A stretch of 64,000 nt of DNA from Massospora cicadina (GCA_022478985.1 JAKSZP010002660.1:242473-306472); one strand, 5' to 3'. Shown: positions 21,951 to 33,891, counted from the stretch's first letter. Numbers and translations: made by a program. The notes: generated from the letters alone by a model not told the origin.

Positions 21951-22232
21951 CACAATGCAATTCAGTTTTAGAGTCCATATGACCCCAAAAGTGCATAGGA
22001 AGACCCTCAATGTGACTATAATTAAAGCAAATTCCTAAAAATAGATGATGACAATAATTAAATTCAAATTGAATCAAATCAAATGAATTTTTTAAATCGA
22101 ATTGAATCAAATAAAGTGAATTTAGAATTTATCAAAATAAAATTAATCAAAATTGAATAACTAAAAAATTAGGAAAATGACAATCAGTTTAAAAGAACTG
22201 AGAAATTGTTCAGGATCCCAATACTGACATTA

Positions 22233-23256
22233 GGGATTTTAAGTTATTTGGTTGGGTTGGACCATTGAGGTTGAATCTCGATGAATACTTAATATCTTGT
22301 CAGACAGAGTTGCCAACGAAATAGGGGCATCTGAATGTTGATCTATGATTAACCATATGGTGTACCAATTGGGATCAGTCAGGATCCATCACTGACTGAT
22401 TGGGAATTTAAGGATCAAGTTGTGAGGCGAGTAATGCTGCCTGCAACTAGAAAATTGATCAGTTGGTTTGCACCATGCCTTGATGGGTGACAAGTCCAAT
22501 TAACTAAGCAGTTTGCTTGACAAATATGGCTGGTTCGCGGGTTCAAGAGGAAAACATTAGGGACACGTTCTCTTAATCTTTCTGTTTTAGGTCTTGAGGA
22601 TGTCCAACAGAATCCTAGCCAGGATGGGGAAGATCATTGCTGATGAGAAAATGATGGGCAAATCAACAGCATAGGCTGCCTTTTCATTGATGAGGTGCCA
22701 ACTGAGGATTGGGCGCCGAATTCCCACTATAAATTACCCTAAGAATTCACTTAATATATGTACTAAAATAAGAATACACTGAAATACTTTACACTTTGCT
22801 AGTCATTAGTATCATACCAGAATCCATTTTGAGTTCTATTCTTTCTCAAGGAAACTATTGCTGTGTGCTTTAATTGGGAGACTTTATAGGATAAAGAGTA
22901 AGGATCTGAGGTGGATCCAGAAAAGAGAAGCTAAACTGAATTGGGGATTGCTGCTGACTGTGTGCCACCAGAGCGAAGCCATAAAGGAGGATCTGAGCAT
23001 GGATCTAGTTAGGTGGTACAAGGAAACGAATCCTTATTGAGGGCACCCTGAGTATTTTGAGAGGAAATACTGGGCAAGCGTTGGACCTATACTAATACTT
23101 TACTCAACTATGGATAATAGTTGCCATACTATTATCAAATGAATACATCTTACTATCAGACAACGCGGAGTTTTGCACAACAACAAACCTATGCAGTTAA
23201 TTTAATTAGGGGTTATCAGCTGAGAATAATCAAGAACCCTATAAATTTTAACTACA
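22233..23256 (+). repeat. Gyp3 3' LTR-like repeat, second part
   Basis: It continues the 11727 repeat from its base about 125 to its end, with long near-identical blocks and a few indels. It ends TTTTAACTACA, against TTTTAATAAAT in the first copy. Unlike the first copy it is not followed by a primer site, as expected for a 3' LTR. Confidence 0.75.
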
Positions 23257-23883
23257 TTTCTGGCTGAGGTGCTTCCAAAAGAAATTACAATACTGCAATG
23301 GATTCTTTCTTATAAGCCAGATTTGAAAACTATAGAAACTAATCTGCCACACTGGCTATAAGTCATTATGGCAAGTTAACTCCATTTGGAGACAAACACG
23401 AACCTTTTAAATAGCTAATAAAAGAGACTTAAGAAGCTATAGAAGTTTTTTCTGCTTCAATTCAATGCATAAATCTGAGTTACATTTCAGAATAGATCCA
23501 TACAAATATCATGAGGTTAAAAACTACCAGGTACCTGAAGGAAGGGTAAAGCTCTCCAGTTTGCAGTATTAAGAAAAAGCGATCCATACAACAAGCTTGC
23601 TGATTGAGAAAAGGGTGATGAAGCACATAGTAGCTGTGATGAATGGCCAAGACACTCAACGAATACTCAGGGAGAGGCCTACACAGAAAAAAACCATATA
23701 TATGAAAAAGCTTAGTTGGTCCTCTAATTTGAGGAGAGTGTCTCTAACTCTTTAAAGTATGACTAATAAAAGATTTGAGGAAATCCTAATTTGTAAAATA
23801 TAACACCTTTCACGCTTAATAAATAAAACAAGATACCCCAATAAGGAGATAATTGTCAAAAGAGGCAAAAGGTATCGTTGATC
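23257..23883. other. Unassigned sequence right of Gyp3
   Basis: AT-rich, only short frames, no recognised motif. It may be the sequence into which Gyp3 and LINE-B inserted. Confidence 0.4.
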
Positions 23884-25462
23884 AGTGATATTTAGTTTAG
23901 TTTTATTTAACTGAGGTAAGCTGACCAGGGGACAGACATCACCAAATATATGTGAAACTAAGAGAATAACTAAGAAATATAAAAATTGGGCACCCCAGGG
24001 TACTCAAGTTACCCCTGTTGCCAGCGGGACTGCCAGGTATGGGGGTTAGTGCACTACTCCGAGGGGGTTTCCCCTGCTATGGAGCAGTTGTGAAGGAAAG
24101 GGTCTGTGCGGAGGAACCAGAGTGGGAACCATGATTCTATGAGCGCTTTTTGTCTTGGTTTCATATATCCATAGAGCCAGGCTTGGAAGTGCTCTAGTAA
24201 GTGGACATGGAATATGTTGATAATCCCATGAATGGTTGGGACCGTGCCCTTGAACGCATCTAATGCAATTGTGTGTATTGTCCACATTGCAATGGGTATT
24301 ATTAAAGAGCGGAAGGTAGATGGGATTGGTGACTCAATCTGGAGCGCGAAGATACTCTTTGATATCGAGAATTCCTGTTCTTTTTGAATCTTGAGCAGGC
24401 GTGCGACTTCCTGCCATATAGCTTTGGTTGGGGGGCGTGTTTCTAGGCGGTGATGTAGGGATCCCTCCCCTCCACATACTGCACATGTTTTGTGAGGGAG
24501 TTGGAGCGGTCCGCCGTCCTATAGGTCCTTCTCAAACAGCGCCAGGCGTTTGCTCTTATCCTTGGTTGTAGGAGTGGGTGGTGTGTCATTTTTCACATTG
24601 CTTTCTGTGTGGTTAAATCATAGGGAATGTCCAGCATAGCTAGGTATTCTATCCTAGCTATGCTTGGGGTTGTTGCGAGCATATCCTTCTGGGGGTGGTT
24701 TTCAGGGTTTCTTAATTTGAATTGGGGGCTGGGTCGTCCCCTTCCCTGTATAGTACCCATGTTCTCTATGGTCCATCCCATACGGCGGATAGTTCAGAGG
24801 ATATGTTTGAAATGAGGAGAGGTTCCATGCGGACCCGTTGCAGTAGGGTGCTTGGCTTGGTATGAAAGTAGTCTGGGTGGACTATGTGGGTTGGTTAATT
24901 TGAGCGCCTGTGCAAAGTTGGTCCTTGCTGCTCTGGACCAATGTTATTGCGGGAGGTCTGGAGCAAGGATTTCTTTTATCCAGGTACCTAGGATGTGATT
25001 GGCATGACTCTCAAAATCATACTAGTCCCATGCCTCCGCTTGAGCGTGGGCCAAATATTGTTTCCATCCGTATAGGAGGGTGAGAGCCAGGCCACAGCCA
25101 GCCCTGGATAAGCGCGCGAATTGAGGTTATAAAGGAAGGTGAGAAGGCTATCGCATGAGCCTAGTACCACAGTATTGGGAGGATGAGCGAGTTAGCAACT
25201 GTAACTCGTCCAGTTAGTCCTGGGGTTCTTCCCTTGAGGGAGGCGACGCGTTTGGATACCCGTTGTAACAGGTTACTTTCCATTGTCCATTAGCATATCC
25301 CCCTGATTCTAGCCAGATTCCAAGGTGTTGGACAGGAGTGGTGGTGGGAGGTGTTGCAAAGGGTGATATAATTGGGTTTTTTCTTCGAGTGTTGGTGTGA
25401 GGTTCTGATGTTGTGGCCCAATTGTTTGTGTATTTGCATAAGAGAATGATTTCTGTCTTCCT
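23884..25462 (-). mobile_element. LINE-B, 5'-truncated non-LTR element
   Basis: Read on the minus strand, this is the last third of a LINE ORF2 plus the 3' untranslated region. It aligns in order with LINE-C to -F but is much more divergent, so it is another lineage or an old copy. It starts at the SKTEII-like segment after the RT aspartates and runs through the C-terminal finger region and the WTIHT segment to a 3' end reading CCCCTGGTCAGCTTACCTCA and AAATAAAACTAAACTAA. That end is shared with the SINE at 10389-10684. Confidence 0.85.
24030..25440 (-). pseudogene. LINE-B ORF2, C-terminal part
   Basis: Minus-strand frames show HLGIWLESGGYANG-like sequence (about 25250-25300), GTWIKEILAP, the GRGRPSPQFKL block (24593-24781), LLQPRIRANAWRCLRR, and a cysteine pair of the zinc finger near 24480 (HVQYVEG, where CVVCG is seen in LINE-C, so the finger is damaged). 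The terminal frame at 24054-24287 has MWTIHTIALDAFKG and HFQAWLYGYMKP, then SWFPLWFLRTDPFLHNCSIA, closely following LINE-C. Stops separate the frames. Confidence 0.85.
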
Positions 25463-28400
25463 TCATGAACTGTTGGCTAAACACTCCAACAGACCGGTGG
25501 CCTTCATTCTCCCACGCCCCCCAGGGCCACATTGAACTTCGCGTTCTAAAGGCCACCCTTGGGTTAATGGATGCACTGCTGTGGCAAGCCCCGCTGTTTG
25601 AGAACATGACGCGCCCCCACATCCACAACGGCCAATTAAGGTCCATGTCCTGCATCGACCTTATCCTTACACTGGTGAAATTCCAACCCCGCATATCCCA
25701 CTTTGAAACAACAAAAATGGAATTCTCCAACCATTGACTGGTCTCAATAACCTACCACCTACCTGTCAGAGCTGCTAAGGCCCCACATTGGTGCAAAATC
25801 CGCCCCCCGAGCTTGCGTCACCAGGATTTTCCACGTGGGTGGAATCAGCAACTTTGGCAAAGAGTTTATTGCACCATTTTGCATGGACCCCATTTACACA
25901 TGGGCAACTTTCAAAGAGGTTACCATCCGCCAATCTCGCCACCTCTCCTCCAGATGCTCACGAGCCACGTTGGCTGTCATTTCGCACACTCTGGCAGAGT
26001 TGGCACACCTGGAGTCCGATATCCCCACTACAGGATACAGCCCTGCATGGGGCCAGAAATGGGCAGAAGCAGCCGCCCACCTCAACGTTCTCAAAAGGCA
26101 ACACAAACATTGGGTATGTGTTCAGTACAGGGCCAAACGCATCACAAAAGGTGACAAGTGCACCGCATACTTTTTTTTAAATCTTTGCACCATGCCAGAG
26201 CGTGGCCTACACACAGGTGAAAAAATAAGATGATTCCATTGCGGATTCACTAGCCAAAGTGGCAATCAAAACACAAAAGTATTACTCCAAGTTATACTGA
26301 TCTGATCCAATTCAGCCAGCTGAAGTGGCAGAATTTCTTGACTAAGCCCACATCCACACCATTTCCTGATACCCAGAAATAATGGATTTGATTATCCAAA
26401 CAAATTATGGACAGCCATTCACGGTGCACCAAACTGAAAATGCCCAGGACCAGATGGCATTCCATATGAATTCTACAAAAAGTACTTCAAATATATATCC
26501 CCACTACTGTTGGCCTCACTTAAACAGGCCTTTTGGAAACGCGCCTCCTGCCAGGAGGACAAGAGGCCTTCATCGTCACACTCTTCAAGAAAGGGGACAA
26601 GCTAGACTTAGCCAACTGGCGCCCCATTTCTTTAACTAACATGGATACAAAAATTTTAACAAAAATCATGGCTGTCCGTTTAGGGATTGTAGCATCTGCC
26701 ACCATCTCCACAGAACAGTTCAGTCTTATACCCAGAAGGTCAATTTGGGACAACGTGTACTCGGTGGCCAACGCGTGCCAGTCCACAGCCTCTGGGGCAC
26801 TTGTATTCTTGGACCAACGTCAGCCTATGACAGAGTAAATTGGGAATACCTCAGGGCCTGCCTCCATCAATTCTGCTTACCCCCTCGCTTCATTAACTGG
26901 GTGATGCTGCTCACAGAATCTGCAACAATGGCAGTACGTGGCCCTGGCTTCCTAACGGAAGTAGTCCGCCCTCAAAGAGGCTTGCGACAAGGGGACCCCC
27001 TCAGCCCACTCTTATACAACTTCAGCCTTGACCCACTACTTCGAAATGTGAATGCCCAACTCACTAGGGTCCATGTGCCAGGCCAAGCCCCAGTCAAGAT
27101 GATGTTGTTTGCAGATGACTGTGTGGTGGGGGTGTCTAATAATAAAGATGCACGCGCACTTGAAGCTCTCATCCAGGAGTATTCCCAGGTAAGCAACGCT
27201 GCACTGAACACCTCCAAAACTGAAATCATCATCCTTGGTCGGTATCAAAACTGCTGGGCCCCTGCAACCAGTGCCCAGCCCGGCCCATATGCTCACAAAC
27301 GCGCTCGCCCTCCCAGCTCACCCCACACGGCCCATTGATGCTCCCCTTTGTGCCACGCCCTACCATAGGGCCAGTCCGCCATCTGGGCGTGTGGGTGGAG
27401 GCAGGCGGATATGCATCAGCACTAATGTAGAGTCGTATTCTAGACAGCGAGACAAAGCGCATCGCCTCCCTCAGAGCCCACCCTAATTCTCTTACTGGCA
27501 GGGTCGTTTTGGCCAACTCTATGCTCCTCTCCAAAGTCTGGTTTGGAGCCCACGTCATCCCCTTCTCCCCAAGCTTTTTCAAATCCTTGTATGCCCTGCT
27601 GCAAGGATGGCTTTGGTCAGGCCTCCCACCACCAGTACAGCTAGAGGTCATGTTTGACCCTCATCATCATGGTGGCATTGGCCTGCTTGACTTCAAAGCC
27701 CATGCTGCCAAGATCCTGGGCACCTGGATTGCGGCCAACACCGCCCTTAACTCCCCTCCCAACACTGGTCCCGCGCGGCCTGCTCCAACTTCTCCCGCGC
27801 CTTGGGCCTCAACAATCCATCGAACCCCACACTCCCTAATGAAATACCTGGCTTCACACCCATCGGCCACAGGTCCTCACGGTACTAAAACTAACTACAA
27901 ATGAGTCCTACTCTCCATGTGGAGCGCTGAGTGGAAAATTTGTATTAGCGGACAAACAACCCAAAGAGGCCGCCCCTCTCCACAGTTCACACAAGAGGTA
28001 CAGGGGCTACCCATCCATGATGGCGTGATCCCCATATGGCCCCATGTCCTATCCAGGGTGGACTACCTGGACATGATGGACATGTCTTTACTCCATTGAG
28101 ACCCAAAAACCATCTGGAAATACGCTCACCATCCTCTTTTGCAGCCTCAAATCCGCTCCCATTTGTGGCGCTGCCTGAGGCGGGTGTACCATACAGCTGA
28201 GCGCTCTAACGCTTTACACTCATCCTGCGTCGTGTGTGGCCAGTATGGAACGCTGTTCCACCGCCTGGAGAAGTGTCCTACCTCTAAAGTGATATGGCGC
28301 GAAGTTCAACGTTTACTGGGCCAGAATCAAACATATACCTTCAGTCTGATAAGAGATATGTTTGCTTTATTAATGGCCTCCCCCCTTCCACCCTCCCTCT

Positions 28401-28815
28401 GTGCTCTGGTGGTTGCAATCGCCATGTGGACCATCCACACGATTGTCTTGGATGCCATCGCAGGCTCCACCCCCACCCTCCCAGAAGCTGTCCACAGTTT
28501 CCGGTCTCATTTGGTGGACCACTTTCAAGTGTGGATGTTTGGATACCTCCCACCGCACCGCCAACAGCTGATATCCTCCTGGTTCCCAGTTTGGTTCATC
28601 AAATCAGACCCCTTCCTCCACACGTGTTCAATTGTGGCTACGGCCCCTTCACTCGTTCCCTCCCCTTTCCCATAAGTGGCGTTCCCGCTGGCAACAAGAG
28701 ATAGCATCGCTTCTCTGGGGTGCCTTCCCTGTTACTAAGTGTTGTCTTGGTCGAGTCAATTTTGGAATTGTCTGTCCCATGGTCAGCCTTCCCTGCAATA
28801 AATTTAAAATTTAAA
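25463..28815 (+). mobile_element. LINE-C, 5'-truncated
   Basis: Nearly identical over long stretches to LINE-D and -E. It begins abruptly inside the endonuclease coding region (MNCWLNTP, the GDMN motif minus its first residues) directly against the 5' end of LINE-B, and it ends with GGTCAGCCTTCCCTGCAATA and AAATTTAAAATTTAAAAA. 5' truncation is typical for target-primed reverse transcription. No target duplication was found. Confidence 0.9.
25465..28675 (+). pseudogene. LINE-C ORF2 (endonuclease end, RT, zinc finger)
   Basis: Endonuclease end: 25465-25737, with SCIDLILT and a terminal SNH followed by TGA where the SDH motif belongs. RT: frames at 26382-26639, 26533-26838 and 26745-27338, with DLANWRPISLTNMDTKILTK, SLIPRRSIWDN, LRQGDPLSPLLYNFSLDPLL and the catalytic MLFADDCVVGVS. 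Thumb and C-terminus: 27509-27904 (MLLSKVWFGAHV) and 28139-28675, which carries the CCHC finger CVVCGQYGTLFHRLEKC and the AIAMWTIHT segment. At least five stops or shifts make it non-functional. Confidence 0.92.
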
Positions 28816-28844
28816 AATACAGGTCTAGCTTTGGGCCAAATTGG

Positions 28845-28985
28845 GTTAATCTATTCAACTATAGATAATAGTCGTCATACTATTATCATTCACATATCAA
28901 TTACTATCAATCAATTCAAATTGTGCACACACAGAACCTGTGCAGTTAACTTATGGGAACTATCAGTCAAGCTAGCTCATAACAT
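28845..28985 (+). repeat. Solo fragment of a Gyp3-type LTR end
   Basis: Sequence such as CTATTCAACTATAGATAATA, CATACTATTATCA and CCTGTGCAGTTAACTTA matches the last 150 bp of the Gyp3 repeats (12713-12850 and 23103-23240). It is followed by neither a primer site nor gag sequence. Confidence 0.6.
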
Positions 28986-28989
28986 TTGA

Positions 28990-29880
28990 GGCCAATAGTC
29001 TCAGAATAAAACCAAATAAAGAAGGCTTAGTAACTTTAGATGAGAATTTTTTACTGACAAAGGCCTCTATAGTTTCCAATCCTGGAAAGATCCACTATCT
29101 TTTGAAAATGGAGGATTGTTTGAAGGTTCCACCCTCATATTTGTATATACTTGAGGGGTCCATTTGGGTGTAGCCCTAGTTTTTATATATGGTTTAGGTA
29201 AATCAGCTGCAAGATTTCACATTTGGAGACCCCTTAAAATTATCACCTTTGGAAACACCATTTCTTCTTTGATTATAGAGTTTTTTTACTACCATACTTT
29301 TTTCCCCGGGAGAACTTGAGGGTTGGGAGAGATCTACGTTGACTCATAATTGATGTTTCAGGATATTCAGCTGTGGGGGTTCAAATGCAGAGAACCTTAT
29401 AGATACCACCTTCAGAAATGAAATTCTCTTTTGGAAATTTAATAATCTTTCCTTTCATACTTTGTCTAAATGGAAATTAAGGGTCAGTTGATTTCTAGCC
29501 CTATCTATTAATTAATGATCCTTTAGATATATATTTCACTTCTGTATTCCTTCTAGTATAACGTTTTGCCCCTTGTTGGAGGGGGTCTCATTGTCAATGG
29601 TGATTGATAGTGATGTCCAGTCTGCTATTAGATTGGGTATAGTGCCTTTGAAACCCAAAATCGCCATTTTTACTTGAAATCCATAACTAAAATGGACCAT
29701 TGATAAACTCAAGCAGGACAGACCTAAACCATTTTACATATACCATATCACCACTGAGAATACTCAGCTAAAACAAACTATGATTTGACATACCCAACAA
29801 ACGGAATTTTTTAGAAAAAATTATAGCACTAGGTAAGGTCTTACAGAAAATGTTGCTAGATATGTACAATCAGTCAAAAG
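28990..29880. other. Unassigned region, possible Gyp4 5' portion
   Basis: Short frames only. It could contain the 5' LTR and gag of Gyp4, but I find no second LTR copy, primer site or Gag motif. Confidence 0.35.
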
Positions 29881-30039
29881 AGTAGAGAACTTAACCATTT
29901 CTTTCTTTTAATTTGAAGATACATACTGATGGTAATTTATGCCTAAAGCTTATACTACTTTTGTTTATGAAATGTCTAAATCAAATGTTAATTTATTACG
30001 GACTTTATTTGCTTTCTGGTACCTTTTCTCCCCTTTCAG

Positions 30040-30140
30040 GGAAGTTTATTACAACAACTTTTGTAGATACTGATGCCTCTGAGTACTTTATTGATCAAGA
30101 CCTAGCTGACTACCTTAAGTTATGCTATGTTATGGTCTGA
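30040..30140 (+). pseudogene. Gyp4 protease remnant
   Basis: The frame at 29913-30140 ends with FVDTDASEYFIDQDLADYLK, matching the retroviral-type aspartic protease active site and following segment (VDSGASxxFID) with Asp in place of Gly. Only this part is recognisable. Confidence 0.6.
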
Positions 30141-31130
30141 TGACATGATTTAAAGAACCACTCTAAAGATAAAGATAGTCATCAGGAGCAAAAAAGATGA
30201 TGTTAGTAGGCCTTCCTAACCTCAAACATACCCTAGACTAGCGCTGGGTTCAGGTCAGGTATGCCCAGGTCAGTCTAGGGGATTTGTGCAACGCTCAGCC
30301 CTGTGCCATGGCAAAGGCGTTAAATTAAACTAGCAATATCTTAACAGCGACGGTTCAGTTTGGTTATTTGGCAAACGGGGTTTTGAAACCCATTTGACTT
30401 TTGAAATTTTGAGATTGGTCAGCATAGCCTCCAATCAATTACTCAAGTTCAGACATTCTTAAGCTATAGTACCTGGGCCAATGGAAGCATGCGCTTATTG
30501 GTGCACTTAGGATTAGCACCACTTCCACCAACGGTCAATTTCCCCCCAATTTGTTTAATTATGTTCCCTTGAGACTAACTTCCTCATTGGTCATCTTCCT
30601 TTAATAAAATCCGCTCATTTGTTTACTATGTTTTAAAATTTATGGCTACTAGTACAGAACTGTGCGCGGACCTTCTCAAGAAGCTCTTTAACAACGTTGA
30701 CCGTCCCATTATCACTTAAGTATATACAAGATTAAGTGCACCGTTGGACCCCCTCAGTTCCTTCCAAACTGAGGCTCCCAAACCACCCAACACTGGTTTA
30801 CACTTGGTTATGGGCTCCCCCGTGAAGGCCCTCCCAAATGTTCTTGTTTATTGTTTTCAACTACTTTACACCGCGGTATACACCCTTGAAAAAGGTTACT
30901 TTAGCTCTGGCGCACTTAGCGGTGCCCCCTTTACCATAATTTTTATGAAGACTTCCCTATCTTTGTGGTTGTGCACCGCACACCACCTCACTGGGAATTG
31001 AAGAGTTACAGATACTCTCCTGACATGCTACTTACCAGCTAGGATAAAAAACAGGTGCTTCCCATGGTAATCCTATAAAATATCAATGGCTAAATAAAAG
31101 TTAAGTTGGTAAGTACCGCTTTGTTGATCA
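30140..31130 (+). repeat. Module M, copy 1 (related to 62990-63960)
   Basis: This interrupts Gyp4 between protease and RT. It aligns along about 950 bp with the right end of the window: AAACATACCCTAGACTAGCG with CGCTGGGT, ACGGGGTTTTGAAACC, GTGCACCGTTGGAC and GTTACAGATACTCTCCT each have counterparts in the same order. It starts with GACATGATT, like the other two copies. It may be the 3' end, LTR and 5' end of another element. It is full of stops, and its function is unknown. Confidence 0.55.
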
Positions 31131-31479
31131 CTTCTTTGCAGTCAAAATCCTGATGTACAAATTATCATATAGTGGAGTGGGGTAGAAAAATTGTATCATG
31201 ACCAATTTGAAGGCCAATATCTCAACTTTGTCCTTAAATATTGGAAAGGGATTTATAATCCCTTTGTCAGAGATGGACACTCTAGGTAATTTTTCCTGAT
31301 GGCCTAATGTACATAAACTCAGCTTTGCGCCTCTGCTGAAGCCCACTTTGGAAGCTCCTTGGCTTTCTTTTTGGAGGGGTAGAGTTTTCATTTGATGCAC
31401 CTTCTTCAAATGTCTTACTAAAACATTCAGAGGGTTGATTGTATTTTCAAACCTACAGTTAACCTGGTTTTACTTCCTC

Positions 31480-32250
31480 CCAATCTACTAAAAACTTTGC
31501 AAGACAAATCAGCATTAGATGTTTGGGTTTCAGAGTAACTTGCCAAAGGATTCAGTTTTCAGCGTACCTCTTCAGTATGCTCACCACTTCTCTTTGTGAA
31601 GAAGACTGAAGGTACTCTAAACCCTTTTGTAAATTATGGTAAATTGAATAATGTTACCATGCCAGATCTGCACCCTGTTCTAATTCAGGCACAAATTGCC
31701 CGTTATGAGGATAAAGCCAAAGTTTTCTCCAATCTGGATTTCTTGTACTCTTTCAACCAGATTTGCTTTAAATAGGGGGAGGAATAGCTCACTGAATTCC
31801 ATACCAAGAAAAAAAATTTCTATTCTTGATAATGCCTTTTGGTCTCAGAAAGCGTCTGCTTTTTTAATAACATATTGTTGTGGCGTTGGGAGAGTTGTTT
31901 GGTGTATGTGTTGTGGCCTATATGGACGACATCCTGTTTTTTTTCCTTGATCATTCATCCCATGAGATCCGCCTGCAGCAAGTGGATGATCATTTTGAGA
32001 GCTGCATCCTGACGCTGAAATTAGTAAGTGTAAATTTTTAAGTCCCAGTACACCTTCTTGGGTAACATTAATTTAACAAAGGTCATATAATCACACCTGA
32101 CAAGGAGAAGGATATTTGTGATTTTCCTACGCCAACCTTAGCTAAGGAATTGAGAGACTTTTTGGGGCATGTACTTTCCTTAAGAGATTCACTCCCACCC
32201 TTTCAGAGGTTTTCTCACCCTTGTATAAGGCCAGCAAGCTAAAACCCTTT
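31480..32250 (+). pseudogene. Gyp4 reverse transcriptase
   Basis: Broken frames contain SVPLQYAHHFSLF and VKKTEGTLN (about 31565-31625), VNYGKLNNVTMPDLHPVLIQ (about 31635-31695), AKVFSNLDFLYSFNQICFK (about 31720-31775) and a damaged YxDD region, YGRHPVFF, near 31920-31945 (underlying YMDDILF in another frame). The first catalytic Asp is kept. Stops and shifts are frequent. Confidence 0.75.
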
Positions 32251-32339
32251 AGTGAGCATCTACAATATAGATGATTTCTAGGCTGCAAAGTGCACATTGC
32301 TTTCCATGTCAATAAACCACCATGTGGATCCATATAAGG

Positions 32340-32663
32340 AGTTTTTAGTAGCTAGTGTTACTTTAAATTTTGCTATTGCGGCTTCTCTGTTGCAAGTGGG
32401 CACAAATGGAGCCAGGTAACTAGTGGATTATCTCCTACAAGATGTTGCTACCTGAGTTAAATTATGAATTCATGACAAAGAAATGTTGATAGTAGTGGAA
32501 GATTGACTTATTGGCATCACAACTTACATGGCTCCTCTCAGATGTTCCAGGTGCATAAAGATTACCAGGCTTTACTGTACTACAAAGCCCCTCATGTATG
32601 AGCCCCATGGCAAAATTGGTGGCATGATGCTATTGCTCAGTTTGCGTTATCTTTTAGGTTCCT
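32340..32663 (+). pseudogene. Gyp4 RNase H, left part
   Basis: The region after RT contains degraded RNase H sequence, with LNYEFMTKK (the usual LNYDVHDKE-type motif) at about 32456-32490 and a C-terminal RFLKVNE at 32658-32680. It is interrupted exactly there by the target duplication of LINE-D. Confidence 0.6.
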
Positions 32664-32678
32664 AAAAGTCAATGAAAA
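32664..32678 (+). repeat. Target duplication 1 (left of LINE-D)
   Basis: AAAAGTCAATGAAAA, repeated at 37954-37968 and 43239-43253. It belongs to Gyp4 RNase H coding sequence. Confidence 0.85.
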
Positions 32679-32841
32679 TGAAAACTTTAATCTCTGTTGC
32701 AATCACTTTTGCAACCCATTCAATTCAAGTCTGAATCTAGTTTAATAAATCTCATAGAAGAGATTAGTCTGCGCCCATGTCAGGGAGCAGTTGGGCAAGT
32801 AAGGTAAGAGGAGCAGGTGGGAGGCCTGCAGCCTCAAACGT

Positions 32842-33891
32842 TTGAAAACGCCCCGTAGAAACCGGTGGAATAGAAAAAATTTCAAAAAACTGGCGGTCAC
32901 TATTTCCCCAAAAATCCTCGCTTGGCAAGCACAATGCAACCAGTACATCAATACACCGCACTCCCAGCCAATTTCGTCGGTGGAATACAGAGTCCGCATG
33001 TTTCTGGACATCCAACAAATGGCTTTATGGGAAAAATTTTGTAAAGATGTGCACACTTTTTTCCCAACCGCGGTGTACGTTGCACCTCATTCCATGTCAT
33101 GTGGTTGGCTGGACCTAGGTTTCAAAAACAAGGAGGCAGCAAATGAGGCTGCTGCAGTGTGCATAGTGATCAACCTCCCTGAAGGGCAATGGGTCATCGA
33201 AACAAAACGCACTAGATGGACAAAATCCAACCAAATTTTCCTCACGTTCAACTTCTTGCCTACTATGGTAAAATGTGACATTTTGGAGCAACATCTGAAA
33301 GATGGTCTCTCCATCTACAGCAAAATACAATCTTTCAAAATGCAACGTTTTATGCTGATGCCACACCTGTGCACCGGCAAAGCCATCGCAGTTCTGACCC
33401 TAACTGAGGAGATTGCGAAGGACCTAACCCAGATCCCGCACTCCACTTTTATTAATATCAAAGGGCATACCACCCACCCTTTCCATGTAACCGTGGACAG
33501 CGCACCCCCCATCTGCACCCACTGTGACGCATTCAGCCATAAGGCACATGCATGCCCCACCAAGGAGGGCGTCACATTCCAAGAGCACCCCTCAGCTGCC
33601 ATGGCCAGCGGAGAGGTGCACTATGAACCAACTGTAAGCACCAAAGAGGCTTTCCCATGGGGAGCACAAGGCTGCTACCTACTGGTAAAACCTATTCCCC
33701 ACAAGAGTGGAAGAAGGCCAAGCAGGCCCACAGGACTTCGGCCAAGGAAGCAGCTAAAGTCATCACCGTTATCCCACACACCCAATGCCAGGAGGACATT
33801 GAAACCTTTGCAGTGGAAGCAACTCTGGAATCCATCAACCATTCAGATTGGGAAGCCCATACTAATTGGGCCACCTGATCTGAGGATCTGA
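32842..33891 (+). pseudogene. LINE-D ORF1, nucleic-acid-binding protein with CCHC knuckle
   Basis: This is the longest surviving ORF1 (349 codons). ORF1 proteins of this kind coat LINE RNA in the cytoplasm. The central part (about residues 60-210) is compatible with an RNA-binding fold, and CTHCDAFSHKAHAC (about residues 226-239) is a CCHC knuckle (C-x2-C-x4-H-x4-C). After WGAQGCYLLVKP the frame shifts by one base relative to LINE-E; the true C-terminus continues in the frame 33657-33878 as a Lys/Ala-rich tail ending at a TGA where LINE-E has CAA. The first ATG follows the conserved leader by about 70 bases. Confidence 0.85.

Larger units (their letters stand above)
20225..22232. mobile_element. 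Insertion X inside the Gyp3 3' repeat
   Basis: This 2.0 kb sequence interrupts the LTR-like repeat, because the two flanks are contiguous in the 11727 copy. It contains a 52-53 bp tandem repeat and a further nested insertion (20808-21860). No terminal inverted repeats, clear target duplication or transposase motif was seen. An AT-rich right part (22020-22170) lacks coding potential. Element type is unknown. Confidence 0.55.
11727..23256 (+). mobile_element. Gyp3: Ty3/gypsy element with about 1.15 kb terminal repeats and nested insertions
   Basis: Two long direct repeats (11727-12868, and 20108-20224 plus 22233-23256) enclose a primer site, gag-like sequence, a zinc-knuckle remnant and a complete but broken pol in Ty3/gypsy order (protease, RT, RNase H, integrase). 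The second repeat is split by a 2 kb insertion. A second polypurine/LTR-like junction at 19535-19550 raises the possibility that parts of two elements are combined. The pol resembles Gyp1 closely in RNase H. No target duplication was found at the outer borders. Confidence 0.65.

Noticed and set aside
23884..23990. A truncated second SINE copy
   Set aside because: The sequence continues on the minus strand into LINE-B ORF2 with the order expected for the LINE 3' end, so it is the LINE tail that the SINE resembles.
25290..25730. A 146-codon minus-strand open frame spanning the LINE-B/LINE-C junction as a novel gene
   Set aside because: Its right part is the antisense of LINE-C endonuclease and its left part is LINE-B ORF2 sequence; it is a chance read-through of the junction.
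27229..27651. A 140-codon minus-strand frame in LINE-C (and similar frames in D, E, F) as antisense genes
   Set aside because: These are shadows of conserved, codon-biased ORF2 sequence; they recur because the sense strand is homologous.
30744..31001. The 85-codon frame at 30744-31001 as a host membrane protein gene
   Set aside because: It lies inside module M copy 1, which aligns with 63 kb in other frames, and has no domain support.
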